Shown here: positions 36,401 to 44,076 of the stretch, piece by piece
Layout: each line of letters begins with the position of its first letter
Numbering within the stretch: position 1 is the first letter of the stretch
Origin: Isosphaeraceae bacterium EP7
GTDB taxonomy: Bacteria > Planctomycetota > Planctomycetia > Isosphaerales > Isosphaeraceae
Assembly (NCBI GenBank): GCA_038400315.1
Contig: CP151667.1
Coordinates: 6,335,174 to 6,399,173, forward strand
Length of the DNA stretch: 64,000 nt
Reading direction: 5' to 3'
Made by a program: the position numbers and the translations under genes
Notes under the pieces: generated by a model
What the model saw: the letters and a program-made list of their open reading frames with translations, nothing else
Databases searched by the model: none
Told to the model about the DNA's origin: nothing

Positions 36401-37235
36401 GGTTCAGGGTACCGAGGCCGCGATTGCTCAGACGGACGCGAGGACGGCCCGGATCCTCGAAGATGTCGGGAATTCCCGTCTCCGGCCTGCCTCGGCCGCC
36501 GCGTTCGAAGATGCGCAGGACGTTACCGGGCTGGGTGATCTCGAACTGCGGGAGCGGGTCGAGATAGGGAAGAACCCCCTTGCGGTCGATCTCATCCTGC
36601 GTGGGCGGCGGCACCGTCTGGATGCGCTGGGGCACGCCATTCATGCTGTAGCTCTCGCCGAACTGCGCCCGCTTCTTGGGGAATGACCCGTTGTTATATA
36701 GGGCCGCCTCCCAGAGCATGGCCCCGTGGGTCATCATGCTCTTTCGGTTTTGCATCACCTCATTGGGATGACAGCCCGACGTGCCGCAACTGATATGAGC
36801 GACCCGCAGGTCGCCCGGGTTGACGAACCGGATATACTCGGGCGACTCGTGGTTGAGCAGCGTATAAGATCGGACGGGATTGCCCGAGCCGTTTCGCCAG
36901 GCTTCGGGCATGCGCGAGATGGGATGCGCCTCGTTGACGTTCACGGTGGAGGCGTTGCCGCCGTGGCAGTCGGTGCAGCCGAGCCGCACGGTGGCCTTCA
37001 GGTGGGGGTCGTGCGATCCCTGATGGCAACTGACGCACCCGTTGCTCTTGGACGCGAGGGCCACGTCGCTCTGCCTGTTGAGGTCGACCCCGGCCAACCC
37101 GAGAGGCAGCGGGTACGGGTCGGTTCCCGTCGTCTTGCTGTCGTGGAATCCATGCCCCTGACCGTACGCCCAGGATGGGAGAAGGGCGAGACAGAGGGCC
37201 GCCAGGGCGGTCCGGATGCAGGCGCAGGGGGGCAT
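33363..37235 (-). CDS. Secreted multiheme cytochrome c with C-terminal LVIVD repeats
   Basis: 1290 residues with a signal peptide (cleavage near WAYGQ). Nine CxxCH haem sites (67, 87, 314, 372, 529, 556, 678, 689, 798) plus one CX4CH (CGTSGCH, 150-156) give up to ten haems in residues 60-805. Residues ~830-1230 hold at least five LVIVD-type repeats (YAYISCDAGLVVVSIDDP; YAFACDAEGVKVLDVTD; RAYVSAGKQGLVILDVENP), which form a beta-propeller. It should carry electrons in the periplasm or at the cell surface. The upstream gene encodes an outer-membrane barrel, so a porin-cytochrome conduit is inferred. ATG at 37235 follows GGAGG by 10 nt. The stop overlaps the convergent DUF2007 gene. Confidence 0.9.
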   Translation of the reverse strand: MPPCACIRTALAALCLALLPSWAYGQGHGFHDSKTTGTDPYPLPLGLAGVDLNRQSDVALASKSNGCVSCHQGSHDPHLKATVRLGCTDCHGGNASTVNVNEAHPISRMPEAWRNGSGNPVRSYTLLNHESPEYIRFVNPGDLRVAHISCGTSGCHPNEVMQNRKSMMTHGAMLWEAALYNNGSFPKKRAQFGESYSMNGVPQRIQTVPPPTQDEIDRKGVLPYLDPLPQFEITQPGNVLRIFERGGRGRPETGIPDIFEDPGRPRVRLSNRGLGTLNRTDPVFIGLQKTRLLDPTLNFLGTNDHAGDYRSSGCTACHVMYANDRSPVHSSESYYRFGNKGTSFSTDPMIPKNQPGHPIEHKFITAPPTSQCLTCHIHPGTTVMNSYVGYMWWDNETDGELMYPKKAKDPTAEEIVRAAMSNPDEASARGLWSDPKFLENITSLNPYLKHTQFADFHGHGWVYRSVFKQDRKGQLLDSKGAVIDDVTTAKLMAAMLPPTKQEVEHGKDETRPDIPLHMMDIHMEKGMHCVDCHFQVSAHGNGKLYGEVRNAIEIGCKDCHGTASERPNLKSSGPASPEGGMDLASLRTPFGRRRFERRGDEIIQNSMVEKDRSWRVVQTVDSVSPGHVDYNAKSHLAKTVRFDLNSPENRLIWGDRPRSVDGLGDASQCAHRDEQMSCISCHSGWNPSCYGCHLPQKANMKMPDLHNSGDVSRNYVNYNFQTLRDDVYMLARDGDVTGNRIGPARSSCAIHVGSYNGNRESIYVQQQTISAEGFSGLSFSTNVPHTVRDAGAHETKMCTDCHVSGKNDNNAIMAQLLMQGTNYLNFIGRYAWVASGEHGLLAVEATERDEPQAVFGSHLHKLAFPDRYAKHVEEGRELHEAHRHRGSDVAQALLHPLQKAEVLSVQMRGEYAYAACGEGGLRIFDVAFIDNKGFSERTTTAPVSPLGQKFFVKTMYATAVAAPSTLVPDPTRTHLPENKEGRVHPMYGSIYVADKYEGLIIVGAATLLDGNPLNNFLKRDVTFNPDDILKGARGLTIVGTYAYISCDAGLVVVSIDDPSKPRVTSVVPLNHAKAVAVQFRYAFACDAEGVKVLDVTDLAHPRPVASLPLADARSVYVARTRAYVSAGKQGLVILDVENPERPFIEQVYDAAGAINDLNDVKLGITYVSVFAYLADGKNGLRIVQLTGPETPGNDGFTPRPTPQLVATYKMPRGGNALAVSKGMDRDRAVDESGNQLAVFGRVGARPLSGEEQRRMYLRNGKVWTVSDDPTDPIYRRITPPSEASSARPKP

Positions 37236-37354
37236 GTGTGGACGACCTCCGTGTCGACCGTCGGGAGCGGGCGCAGCTTCCCCGCAAGTGCGAGGCGCGG
37301 CAGTGGAGCACAATTAAACCCGTTGGTCAATCGCGACCGTGCCGTCAGGATCGC

Positions 37355-39331
37355 TCAGAAGCTGACCGTCATCGCCGTGAAGCCCGCGAAGAGGGGGTCG
37401 ACCTGCTCTCCGAAGTTGCTGTACAGGTTGCGGAAGCCCAGGCCGGGAAGCAGCGTGGTCACGCCCAGGACGCAGACGAAGTTGTCGCTGAGGAAGGGCC
37501 GATACTCGAATCCGCTGGAAATATCGACGCCAATGCCGCGGTGGATATTCCCCATATAGAGATACTGCTCGAGCACATTCGTGCTGTCGAACCACTCGAA
37601 ATTCATGTTATTGATCATCTTCAGCTTGGGCGTGAGGTCCATGTCCTGGCCCAGATTGAAGAGGATGAGGCCCGGGTTGACGAAGTTGCTCTGCCCCTGA
37701 ATCTTGCTGGCCCGCAGATCTGGCAGGAGGCTGCCGTTGTTCACGAGATTGACACCGAAGAGGGGTAACGCCTGGCGCTGGAGGGTGGCGAAGATGCCGC
37801 CGGCGAAGACCTGGGAGTCGAGGATCGAGTCGAACCCGGTCGCCTTGTTGTTGTTGATGTCCTTGTCGCCCGACGCGTACAGGAACGCGGTACGGAACCG
37901 CATCCAATCGCGATCGTAGGACAGCTCGATGGCGCCCAGCATCGCGCTGATGTTCTGCGGCTTGCCGGCCAGCGGGTTCATGCTGTCGCGACCGAAGGCC
38001 CAGTAGAGGGCATGGTTGACATTGAATCGATTGATGTGGCCGTCGCCCGTCCAACCCAGGTAGGCGACGTCGACCCGGTGGGTCTGGAAGATGCCCACGG
38101 GGTCGGGTCGCACCAGGGTCCTGTTCTTGCTGAAGCGGAAGTATGGGTTGTCATTGTTGAAGTGGAAGCTGAGCTGCGACGTGTAGCCGGGCCAGATGAA
38201 GTCTTGCCTGTAGTAGTTGGCAATGACCACATTCTGGTTGCGATCATAGAACGAGTTCAGGCCGCTGTTGGTGTCCTTCTCGGCCTGCCGGAAGTAGGCC
38301 AGGTTGAACTGGTCTCGGTTGCCGTTGCGGGTGCCGAAGAGGCGGACGGCCCGGTTGACGTCGGCGAAGATCAGGCCGCGGAAGTCGCTGACGAAGAACT
38401 GCGAGCCGACGCGCACCGAGGCGAAGTCGAAGTTCGGGCTCAGGTCGGTCAGCTTCCCCTCCGCGAAATATTCCTGGAGCGCGAAGAAGGTCCGGTTACG
38501 CGACGTGCCTTGCAGCACGTTGGGGCTCACCTGTGCCAGCTCGCTGAACGCGGCGCTGTTCACGTTGAAGACGGGCGTGACCTTAATCTGCCAGTCGACC
38601 GGCTTGAAGGCCGTGTCGCCGTGGAACAGATTGAAGGAGACCTGGCTGAAGTTGGAGAAGCCAAACTGGTTTGGCCGGCCGAAGAAGGGGAACTGGCCCG
38701 CTCGTGCGGTGCTCTCGAACGCACCGGTCTGGGTCGGCGCACGGCGAAACTCAGAGACCATCAGGTTCGTGGCCGTCACATCCAGGAAGGTGTGCTGGCC
38801 GATGATGGGGAAGTCACCCTTGAGCAAATTCTGATTATACGGGTCATACCAGCGACCGACCGTATAGGGGATATCTTCGAGGCTCCCCTTCCCCTTGCCA
38901 TAGCGATCCCAGGCCGGGAAGCCGACGCGCCAGCGGTCTTCCACCGGCACGAAGTCGGCCGTCTCCTGGGCCTCGCGGGGGATGATGCTCGACTTGCCCG
39001 CAAACCCATTGGGCAGGTCAACCGGCGTGCGGAAGGCATCCGGCGGGAGCAGCATCAAGGTCCCGGGCGGGACCACGAGCATCTCGTCGGGCGTGCGAAG
39101 CCCTTCGAGCAGCGGCCCCGGGGCGGGCCGGTCGGGTGCGATCTCGGCTGAGTCGTCCGGGTCAGGCGGAGTCACCGGGAGATCGGGCAGCGGGTCGATG
39201 GCGGGCAGCGAGACGGACGGCGGTATGGGCGCGGCAGCAGGCGCCTGGGCGATCGCCTCCGGAGCCAGGAGCAAGGACAACGCGATGGCTCGCGGCAGGC
39301 TTCGCCAGATCCACCGTGTCCACCGCGCCAT
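37355..39331 (-). CDS. Outer-membrane beta-barrel porin, probable cytochrome partner
   Basis: 658 residues: signal peptide (1-29, ending AIAQA), a Pro/Asp-rich periplasmic segment (30-130), then alternating amphipathic strands rich in Phe, Tyr, Asn and Asp to the end. The last residue is Phe (TAMTVSF), the classic barrel-assembly signal. Repeated strand-turn features include LFHGDTAFKPVDWQIKVTPV and NRFNVNHALYWAFGRDS. It lies 119 bp upstream of the multiheme cytochrome on the same strand, so the two are probably one operon. It could sheath the cytochrome as MtrB does MtrA; sequence similarity to MtrB is not claimed. Confidence 0.75.
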   Translation of the reverse strand: MARWTRWIWRSLPRAIALSLLLAPEAIAQAPAAAPIPPSVSLPAIDPLPDLPVTPPDPDDSAEIAPDRPAPGPLLEGLRTPDEMLVVPPGTLMLLPPDAFRTPVDLPNGFAGKSSIIPREAQETADFVPVEDRWRVGFPAWDRYGKGKGSLEDIPYTVGRWYDPYNQNLLKGDFPIIGQHTFLDVTATNLMVSEFRRAPTQTGAFESTARAGQFPFFGRPNQFGFSNFSQVSFNLFHGDTAFKPVDWQIKVTPVFNVNSAAFSELAQVSPNVLQGTSRNRTFFALQEYFAEGKLTDLSPNFDFASVRVGSQFFVSDFRGLIFADVNRAVRLFGTRNGNRDQFNLAYFRQAEKDTNSGLNSFYDRNQNVVIANYYRQDFIWPGYTSQLSFHFNNDNPYFRFSKNRTLVRPDPVGIFQTHRVDVAYLGWTGDGHINRFNVNHALYWAFGRDSMNPLAGKPQNISAMLGAIELSYDRDWMRFRTAFLYASGDKDINNNKATGFDSILDSQVFAGGIFATLQRQALPLFGVNLVNNGSLLPDLRASKIQGQSNFVNPGLILFNLGQDMDLTPKLKMINNMNFEWFDSTNVLEQYLYMGNIHRGIGVDISSGFEYRPFLSDNFVCVLGVTTLLPGLGFRNLYSNFGEQVDPLFAGFTAMTVSF

Positions 39332-39565
39332 TCATCGCACCCCTGGATCCCGAAATGTCTGCCTTGCTAGGCCGAAGCGCCTGGATGTTCAATCGGACAC
39401 AACGCAGGGAAACTTTGAGGCCTGCGCCGATTCTTGCGATTTTACCGATTCCCGCAGCAGTCGCGGTTATCGCGATTAAGCCAACCCCGGTTCCGGACCG
39501 ATATCGAAAGGGGTCGGGGCATGGACTGCGCCCTGGTCTGGATCCGGGGACGAAGGGGAGGCGTG

Positions 39566-41611
39566 ATGGCTAGCGTCGCATCGAAGCTCGGCATGGGCAG
39601 GATCCGACGCGGCTGCGTCCCTTCGATCGAGGCGTGCGAACAGCGGACGATGCTCAGCGGCGCCAATGCCAGAGGGGCCGCGTCGCGCACCGACCCGGCC
39701 AACCTGAGTGCAACTCTCACCACGATCGAGGTTCAGCAGCTATTGAGCCGGGCGGCGGCGGCCTCTCAGTCCGATGACGCGATCATCGCGGTGGTCGATC
39801 GCGGCGGGCGGGTCCTGGGGGTGCGGTCCGAGGCGGGGGTCTCGACAGCGATCACCGGCGACACCGAGAAGATGGTCTTCGCCGTGGACGGGGCCCTGAG
39901 CCTGGCCAGGACCGCCGCCTTCTTCGGCAATAACCAGTCGCCCCTCACGTCAAGGCTGGTCCAGTTCATCAGCCAGACGACCAACACCCAACGCGTGATC
40001 GAGTCGGACCCGAACATCCAGGACCCGAACTCAACGCTGGCCGGGCCCGGGTTCATCGCCCCGGTGGGCATCAAGGGACACTTCCCGCCCAACGTGCCGT
40101 TCACGCCTCAGGTGGACCTGTTCGCCATCGAATATACGAATCGGGACAGCACGTTCATCGCGGGGGATGACGGGCTGCGCGGGACGGCCGACGACCTGAT
40201 CTTGCCCAACCGATTCAATGTCGCCGACCAAAATATCCCAGCGAATATCTTCACTCCTCCCACCGACACGAGCCCGGGCATCGACCTGCGGCTGGTTCCG
40301 CCCGACTCCTACGGCGTGATCTCAGGGCTGCTGCCTTCGGGGCAGAACCGGGGGATCGCGACGCTGCCCGGGGGGATCCCGATCTTCAAGAATGGCGCCG
40401 CCGTGGGCGGGATTGGTGTCTTCTTCCCGGGGACGACCGGCTTCGCCACGGCCGAGAACTCGATGCTGAACGATTTCGGCTACGACGACCGGAAGCCAGA
40501 CCGGTCGATCGAGGCCGAATTCATCGGCTTCGCGGCGGTCGGCGGCAGCAAGGCCGCGGCGCGTCAGCTCAAGCTCCCGCTGTCCATCGGGACGCTCGGC
40601 GGAGTGCCCGCCCTGCCGGGGTTCGACCTCCCATTCGGCCGGATCGACCTGGTGGGCGTCACGCTCGACGTCATCGGCCCGCATGGCAACCTGGGGCCGG
40701 GCAACCTGCTGCGCTACATCAAACGCATCGGCGTCAAGGCCGGCACCGGCAACCCCAACAGCGGAACCAACCTGCCGGTGACCACCGATCCGGGTGTCAC
40801 CGTCAAGGCCGGCCGCGTCGTGCCGGACGGCTGGCTCGTCACGCCGCATGACTCGAAGGACGGCAGCTTGACGGCCGCCGACGTCGAGACGATCGTCTCG
40901 CAGGGCATCGCACGTGCCAACATGACTCGGTCGGCGATCCGCCTGCCGATCAACAGGCACACGCGGATGGTCTTCGCCGTCACCGACAAGACCGGAGAGG
41001 TCCTCGGCCTGTACCGGATGACCGACTCCGTCGTCTTCTCGTTCGACGTCGCCGTGGCCAAGGCACGCAACGTGTCGTACTACGACGACCCGGCGCAGCT
41101 CCAACCTCAAGATCAGGTTGGCTCCACCGTGCCCGTGGGAACGGCGTTCACGGCCAGGACGATCCGCTACCTGGCCTTGCCCCGGTTCCCCGAGGGGATC
41201 GAGGGCTATCCGCCGGGGCCGTTCTCGATCCTGGAAGACGGCGGCGTGAACACGACCACGGGTCAGACGATCGGCGCCGCCCTGCCCGCCTCGGCGTTCC
41301 AGAGCGTCCAGGGATACGCCGCGTTCCACCCGCAGGCCAATTTTCACGCCCAGACCGACCCCAAGAACCAGAACGGCGTCATCTTCTTCCCAGGCAGCAG
41401 CCCGCTTTACAAGGACGATGGCCACGGCAACAAGGTCATCGTGGGGGGCCTGGGCGTCAGCGGCGACGGCGTGGACCAGGACGACGACGTGACCTTCTCG
41501 GCCTCCCTCGGATACAGGACCCCGGCGACCGTCCCCAGGGCCGATCAGGTCTTCGTCCGTGGGGTCCGTCTGCCATATCAGAAATTCAACCGCAACCCGA
41601 ACGTGGGTTGA
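39566..41611 (+). CDS. Large secreted protein with two GlcG/HbpS (haem-degrading-like) domains
   Basis: 681 residues. Near the N-terminus, PSIEACEQRTMLSG resembles the LExRxxLS motif common at the start of planctomycete exported proteins. Two GlcG/HbpS domains follow: residues ~50-130 (IEVQQLLSRAAAASQ, IAVVDRGGRVLGVRSE) and ~445-540 (TAADVETIVSQGIARA, FAVTDKTGEVLGLYRM). Each is followed by a long insertion rich in Pro and Gly. HbpS-type domains bind haem or iron. It is divergent from the porin-cytochrome operon, which hints at a shared role in haem or extracellular redox chemistry. The ATG at 39566 follows GGGGAGG; an upstream ATG at 39521 is possible. Confidence 0.75.
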   Translation: MASVASKLGMGRIRRGCVPSIEACEQRTMLSGANARGAASRTDPANLSATLTTIEVQQLLSRAAAASQSDDAIIAVVDRGGRVLGVRSEAGVSTAITGDTEKMVFAVDGALSLARTAAFFGNNQSPLTSRLVQFISQTTNTQRVIESDPNIQDPNSTLAGPGFIAPVGIKGHFPPNVPFTPQVDLFAIEYTNRDSTFIAGDDGLRGTADDLILPNRFNVADQNIPANIFTPPTDTSPGIDLRLVPPDSYGVISGLLPSGQNRGIATLPGGIPIFKNGAAVGGIGVFFPGTTGFATAENSMLNDFGYDDRKPDRSIEAEFIGFAAVGGSKAAARQLKLPLSIGTLGGVPALPGFDLPFGRIDLVGVTLDVIGPHGNLGPGNLLRYIKRIGVKAGTGNPNSGTNLPVTTDPGVTVKAGRVVPDGWLVTPHDSKDGSLTAADVETIVSQGIARANMTRSAIRLPINRHTRMVFAVTDKTGEVLGLYRMTDSVVFSFDVAVAKARNVSYYDDPAQLQPQDQVGSTVPVGTAFTARTIRYLALPRFPEGIEGYPPGPFSILEDGGVNTTTGQTIGAALPASAFQSVQGYAAFHPQANFHAQTDPKNQNGVIFFPGSSPLYKDDGHGNKVIVGGLGVSGDGVDQDDDVTFSASLGYRTPATVPRADQVFVRGVRLPYQKFNRNPNVG

Positions 41612-41676
41612 TGCCGATAGCAGAGGGGTCGATCCGAGACGTCGTCGCGCAAGCGATTTCACCCGAGGCCCCGAGC

Positions 41677-42102
41677 ATGCGCCGCCCCCGCCTGGTCCTG
41701 ATCGTGGTGGCCGCCATCGGGGCGATCGCGCTTCGTGCCTCGGCCGATGATGCCCAGCGAGGTCGAGGGCACGTGAAGGCCCCGCGGGTGCAGTCCGAGC
41801 GCGATGCCGGCTACCCCCATTGCGTGTCGCCCCACGCGGCGCCTTCGATCACGCCGAGTTATGGCGGCTATTACGTCGGCGGCGGGTGGCCCCTGCATCG
41901 CCGGGGCAACGCCCCCCGCCCCGACGATGGGACGTTCGGCTGGGACTATACCGGCCGCGGTCTCTTCCGCCCGCGAGTCAACCTGGGCTTCAGCCATCGA
42001 TTCCGCCAGGGCTCGGGCGGGCCGTACGCCACCGAGGGCCCCAAGATTCTGGAGCCCGCCATCGAGAAGGTGCGGGAACACCACGAGCCGGCGGAGCACT
42101 GA
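41677..42102 (+). CDS. Small secreted protein, unknown function
   Basis: 141 residues with a signal peptide (basic RRPR, hydrophobic 6-18, cleavage near RASAD) and a mature part rich in Gly, Pro, Arg and His (SYGGYYVGGGWPLHRRG, GRGLFRPRVNLGFSHRF). No enzyme motif. It follows the GlcG/HbpS gene by 65 bp and may be co-transcribed with it. Family not recognised. Confidence 0.55.
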   Translation: MRRPRLVLIVVAAIGAIALRASADDAQRGRGHVKAPRVQSERDAGYPHCVSPHAAPSITPSYGGYYVGGGWPLHRRGNAPRPDDGTFGWDYTGRGLFRPRVNLGFSHRFRQGSGGPYATEGPKILEPAIEKVREHHEPAEH

Positions 42103-42110
42103 TCGCCGGG

Positions 42111-42209
42111 CGGCACCTCGCCTGGTATCATGCCTTTCTAAAGAGGTGGCCCTCGGGCCGTCGGCGGGGTGCCCACCCCGTCAATCGATGCCTAGCCGCC
42201 GAGGTGCCG
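42111..42209 (+). promoter_or_regulatory. Long-range inverted repeat masking the cyclase ribosome binding site
   Basis: CGGCACCTCG (42111-42120) is the exact complement of CGAGGTGCCG (42200-42209). The right arm contains GAGGTG, the ribosome binding site of the cyclase gene starting at 42214. Pairing would loop out 79 nt and hide the site. The left arm begins 9 bp after the stop of the upstream gene. A role in translational control is inferred. Confidence 0.45.
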
Positions 42210-42213
42210 GTCG

Positions 42214-44049
42214 ATGAAGGACTCGCTGGAGATCCGCGTCTACGACGCCCAGGTCCCCGTCTATCAGGGCGAATTCGTCAAGCCGGTGGAGCTCGGCCGT
42301 CAGGGCGCGGGGGAAGAGGGGCCCTACAGCAAGGTGGGGCGTTCCGGTCGCTACCGGCTCATCGTCGCCGGCCTGGAAGAGTCGAACGTCTCGCGCAGGC
42401 ATGTGCTTCTGGAACCGCTGGGCGACGGATGGGCCCGGCTGACGAACCTGAGCTCGCATGCCCCCTTGCGCATCGAGGGCCGGGGCGACCTGCGGCCCCA
42501 GTCCGCCCCCCTGGATCTGCCCCTCCCGTTCGTCTTCTTCCTGGGCCGCAAGGCGGTGCGGGCACAGGCTCCCGAGGTCGAAGAGGTTGGGGTGATTAAC
42601 GCCCTGGCCGAGGCCACCATGATACCGGGCGGTGGTGCTTCGCCGAGGCCCAAGCCCTCGATCCTGAGCAGGCCCGCGGCCCCATCCAGCGACCTGGAGT
42701 CGATGGTCCGATGGCTCTCGGCCACGATGAACGTGCTGCTCAGCGGCGGCAACGCCGGCGAGTTCTTTCAGCAGGCGGCGCAGGCCATCGTCGACGTCGC
42801 GGGGCTCGACACCGGCCGGGTCCTGCTGCTGGACGACGGCGACTGGAAGACGGTCGCCGTCGGCATCTCGCCGGCCATGCTCCAGGCCAGGCCCGACTTC
42901 CAGCCCAGCCGGTCCGTCACCCGCAAGGTGCTCGCAGAGAAGCGGACCTTCTGGCAGATCCCCGACTCCGACTCCTCGGCCAGCCTTGAGGGGCTCGAGT
43001 CGGTCATCGCCGCCCCGATCCTCGACTGCAACGGCGAGGTCATCGGAATCGTCTACGGCGAGCGCGGGGCATCCTGCTCGTCCGACGACGAAGACGCGAT
43101 CTCCATTTTGGATGCGATGCTGGTCGAGCTGCTGGCCTCGGGCGTGGCCAATAGCCTGGCCAGGCGCGAGCAGGAAGTCGCCGTTGTCGCGGCCCGGGTG
43201 CGGTTCGAGCAGTTTTTCACGCCCGAGCTTTCACGCGAGTTAGAGGCCCACCCCGACCTGCTCAGCGGCCGAGACAGCGAGGTCACCCTCCTCTTCGCCG
43301 ACATCCGCGGCTTCAGCCACCTCAGCGAGCGGCTCGGCCCGACGCGGACCGTCGATCTGATCAACGACGTGATGAGTGCCCTGTCCGACTGCGTCCTCGA
43401 ACACCAGGGGGTGCTGGTTGACTACATCGGCGACGAGCTGATGGCCATGTGGGGGGCACCTTGCGCGCAGCCCGAGCACGCGAAACTCGCCTGCAAGGCG
43501 GCCCTGGACATGCTCGGCCAGCTTCCCGCGATCAACGGGCGCTGGCAAGGAACGGCGGGGATCGACCGCGAAATCGGCCTGGGCATCGGCCTCAACACGG
43601 GCATCGCGCGGGTGGGCAACACCGGATCCACCAAGAAGTTCAAGTACGGCCCGCTGGGCAATACCGTGAACCTCGCCAGCCGCGTTCAGGGGGCCACCAA
43701 GCACCTTCGCACCAGGCTGCTGGTCACCGGCATGACCCAGGCCGGCGTGGGCGACGACTTCGCCGTCCGCCGCCTGGGCAAGGTGCGTGTGGTCAACATC
43801 CAGGCGCCCGTGGATCTCTACGAGATCGACAGTGGGACCACGCCCAACTGGTCGAGGCTGAAGCACGAATACGAGGCGGCCCTGGTCCACTTCGAACGCG
43901 GTGAGCTGGCCCCGGCCGCCCGCATCCTGGGCGCGCTCCAGTTCGAGTTCGCCGGCGACGGCCCCTCGCTGGTGTTGCTCTCGCGGGTGGTCAACGCGAT
44001 GGTCGACCCCAGCAAATACGACCCGATCATGGAACTGCCCGGCAAATGA
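42214..44049 (+). CDS. FHA-GAF-class III nucleotide cyclase
   Basis: 611 residues in three parts: an FHA-like phosphopeptide-binding domain (~1-115, with SNVSRRHVLLEP), a GAF domain (~165-320) and a class III cyclase domain (~345-545). Metal-binding aspartates are present in LLFADIRGF (D363) and YIGDELMAMWG. The usual adenine-specifying lysine two residues before IGD is replaced by Asp (LVDYIGD), and the partner position reads KYGPLGNTVNLASRV, as in a known subgroup with this FHA-GAF layout. It likely makes cAMP (or cGMP) in response to phosphorylated partners and a small ligand. Cytoplasmic; no membrane helix. Confidence 0.9.
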   Translation: MKDSLEIRVYDAQVPVYQGEFVKPVELGRQGAGEEGPYSKVGRSGRYRLIVAGLEESNVSRRHVLLEPLGDGWARLTNLSSHAPLRIEGRGDLRPQSAPLDLPLPFVFFLGRKAVRAQAPEVEEVGVINALAEATMIPGGGASPRPKPSILSRPAAPSSDLESMVRWLSATMNVLLSGGNAGEFFQQAAQAIVDVAGLDTGRVLLLDDGDWKTVAVGISPAMLQARPDFQPSRSVTRKVLAEKRTFWQIPDSDSSASLEGLESVIAAPILDCNGEVIGIVYGERGASCSSDDEDAISILDAMLVELLASGVANSLARREQEVAVVAARVRFEQFFTPELSRELEAHPDLLSGRDSEVTLLFADIRGFSHLSERLGPTRTVDLINDVMSALSDCVLEHQGVLVDYIGDELMAMWGAPCAQPEHAKLACKAALDMLGQLPAINGRWQGTAGIDREIGLGIGLNTGIARVGNTGSTKKFKYGPLGNTVNLASRVQGATKHLRTRLLVTGMTQAGVGDDFAVRRLGKVRVVNIQAPVDLYEIDSGTTPNWSRLKHEYEAALVHFERGELAPAARILGALQFEFAGDGPSLVLLSRVVNAMVDPSKYDPIMELPGK

Positions 44050-44076
44050 CGCGGGACGTGCCGGGCGATGACTTGC

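Noticed and set aside
33531-36686. Long plus-strand open frames opposite the cytochrome gene
   Set aside because: No domain motifs, and composition is that of a complement of a high-G+C gene; the minus strand has clear haem motifs.
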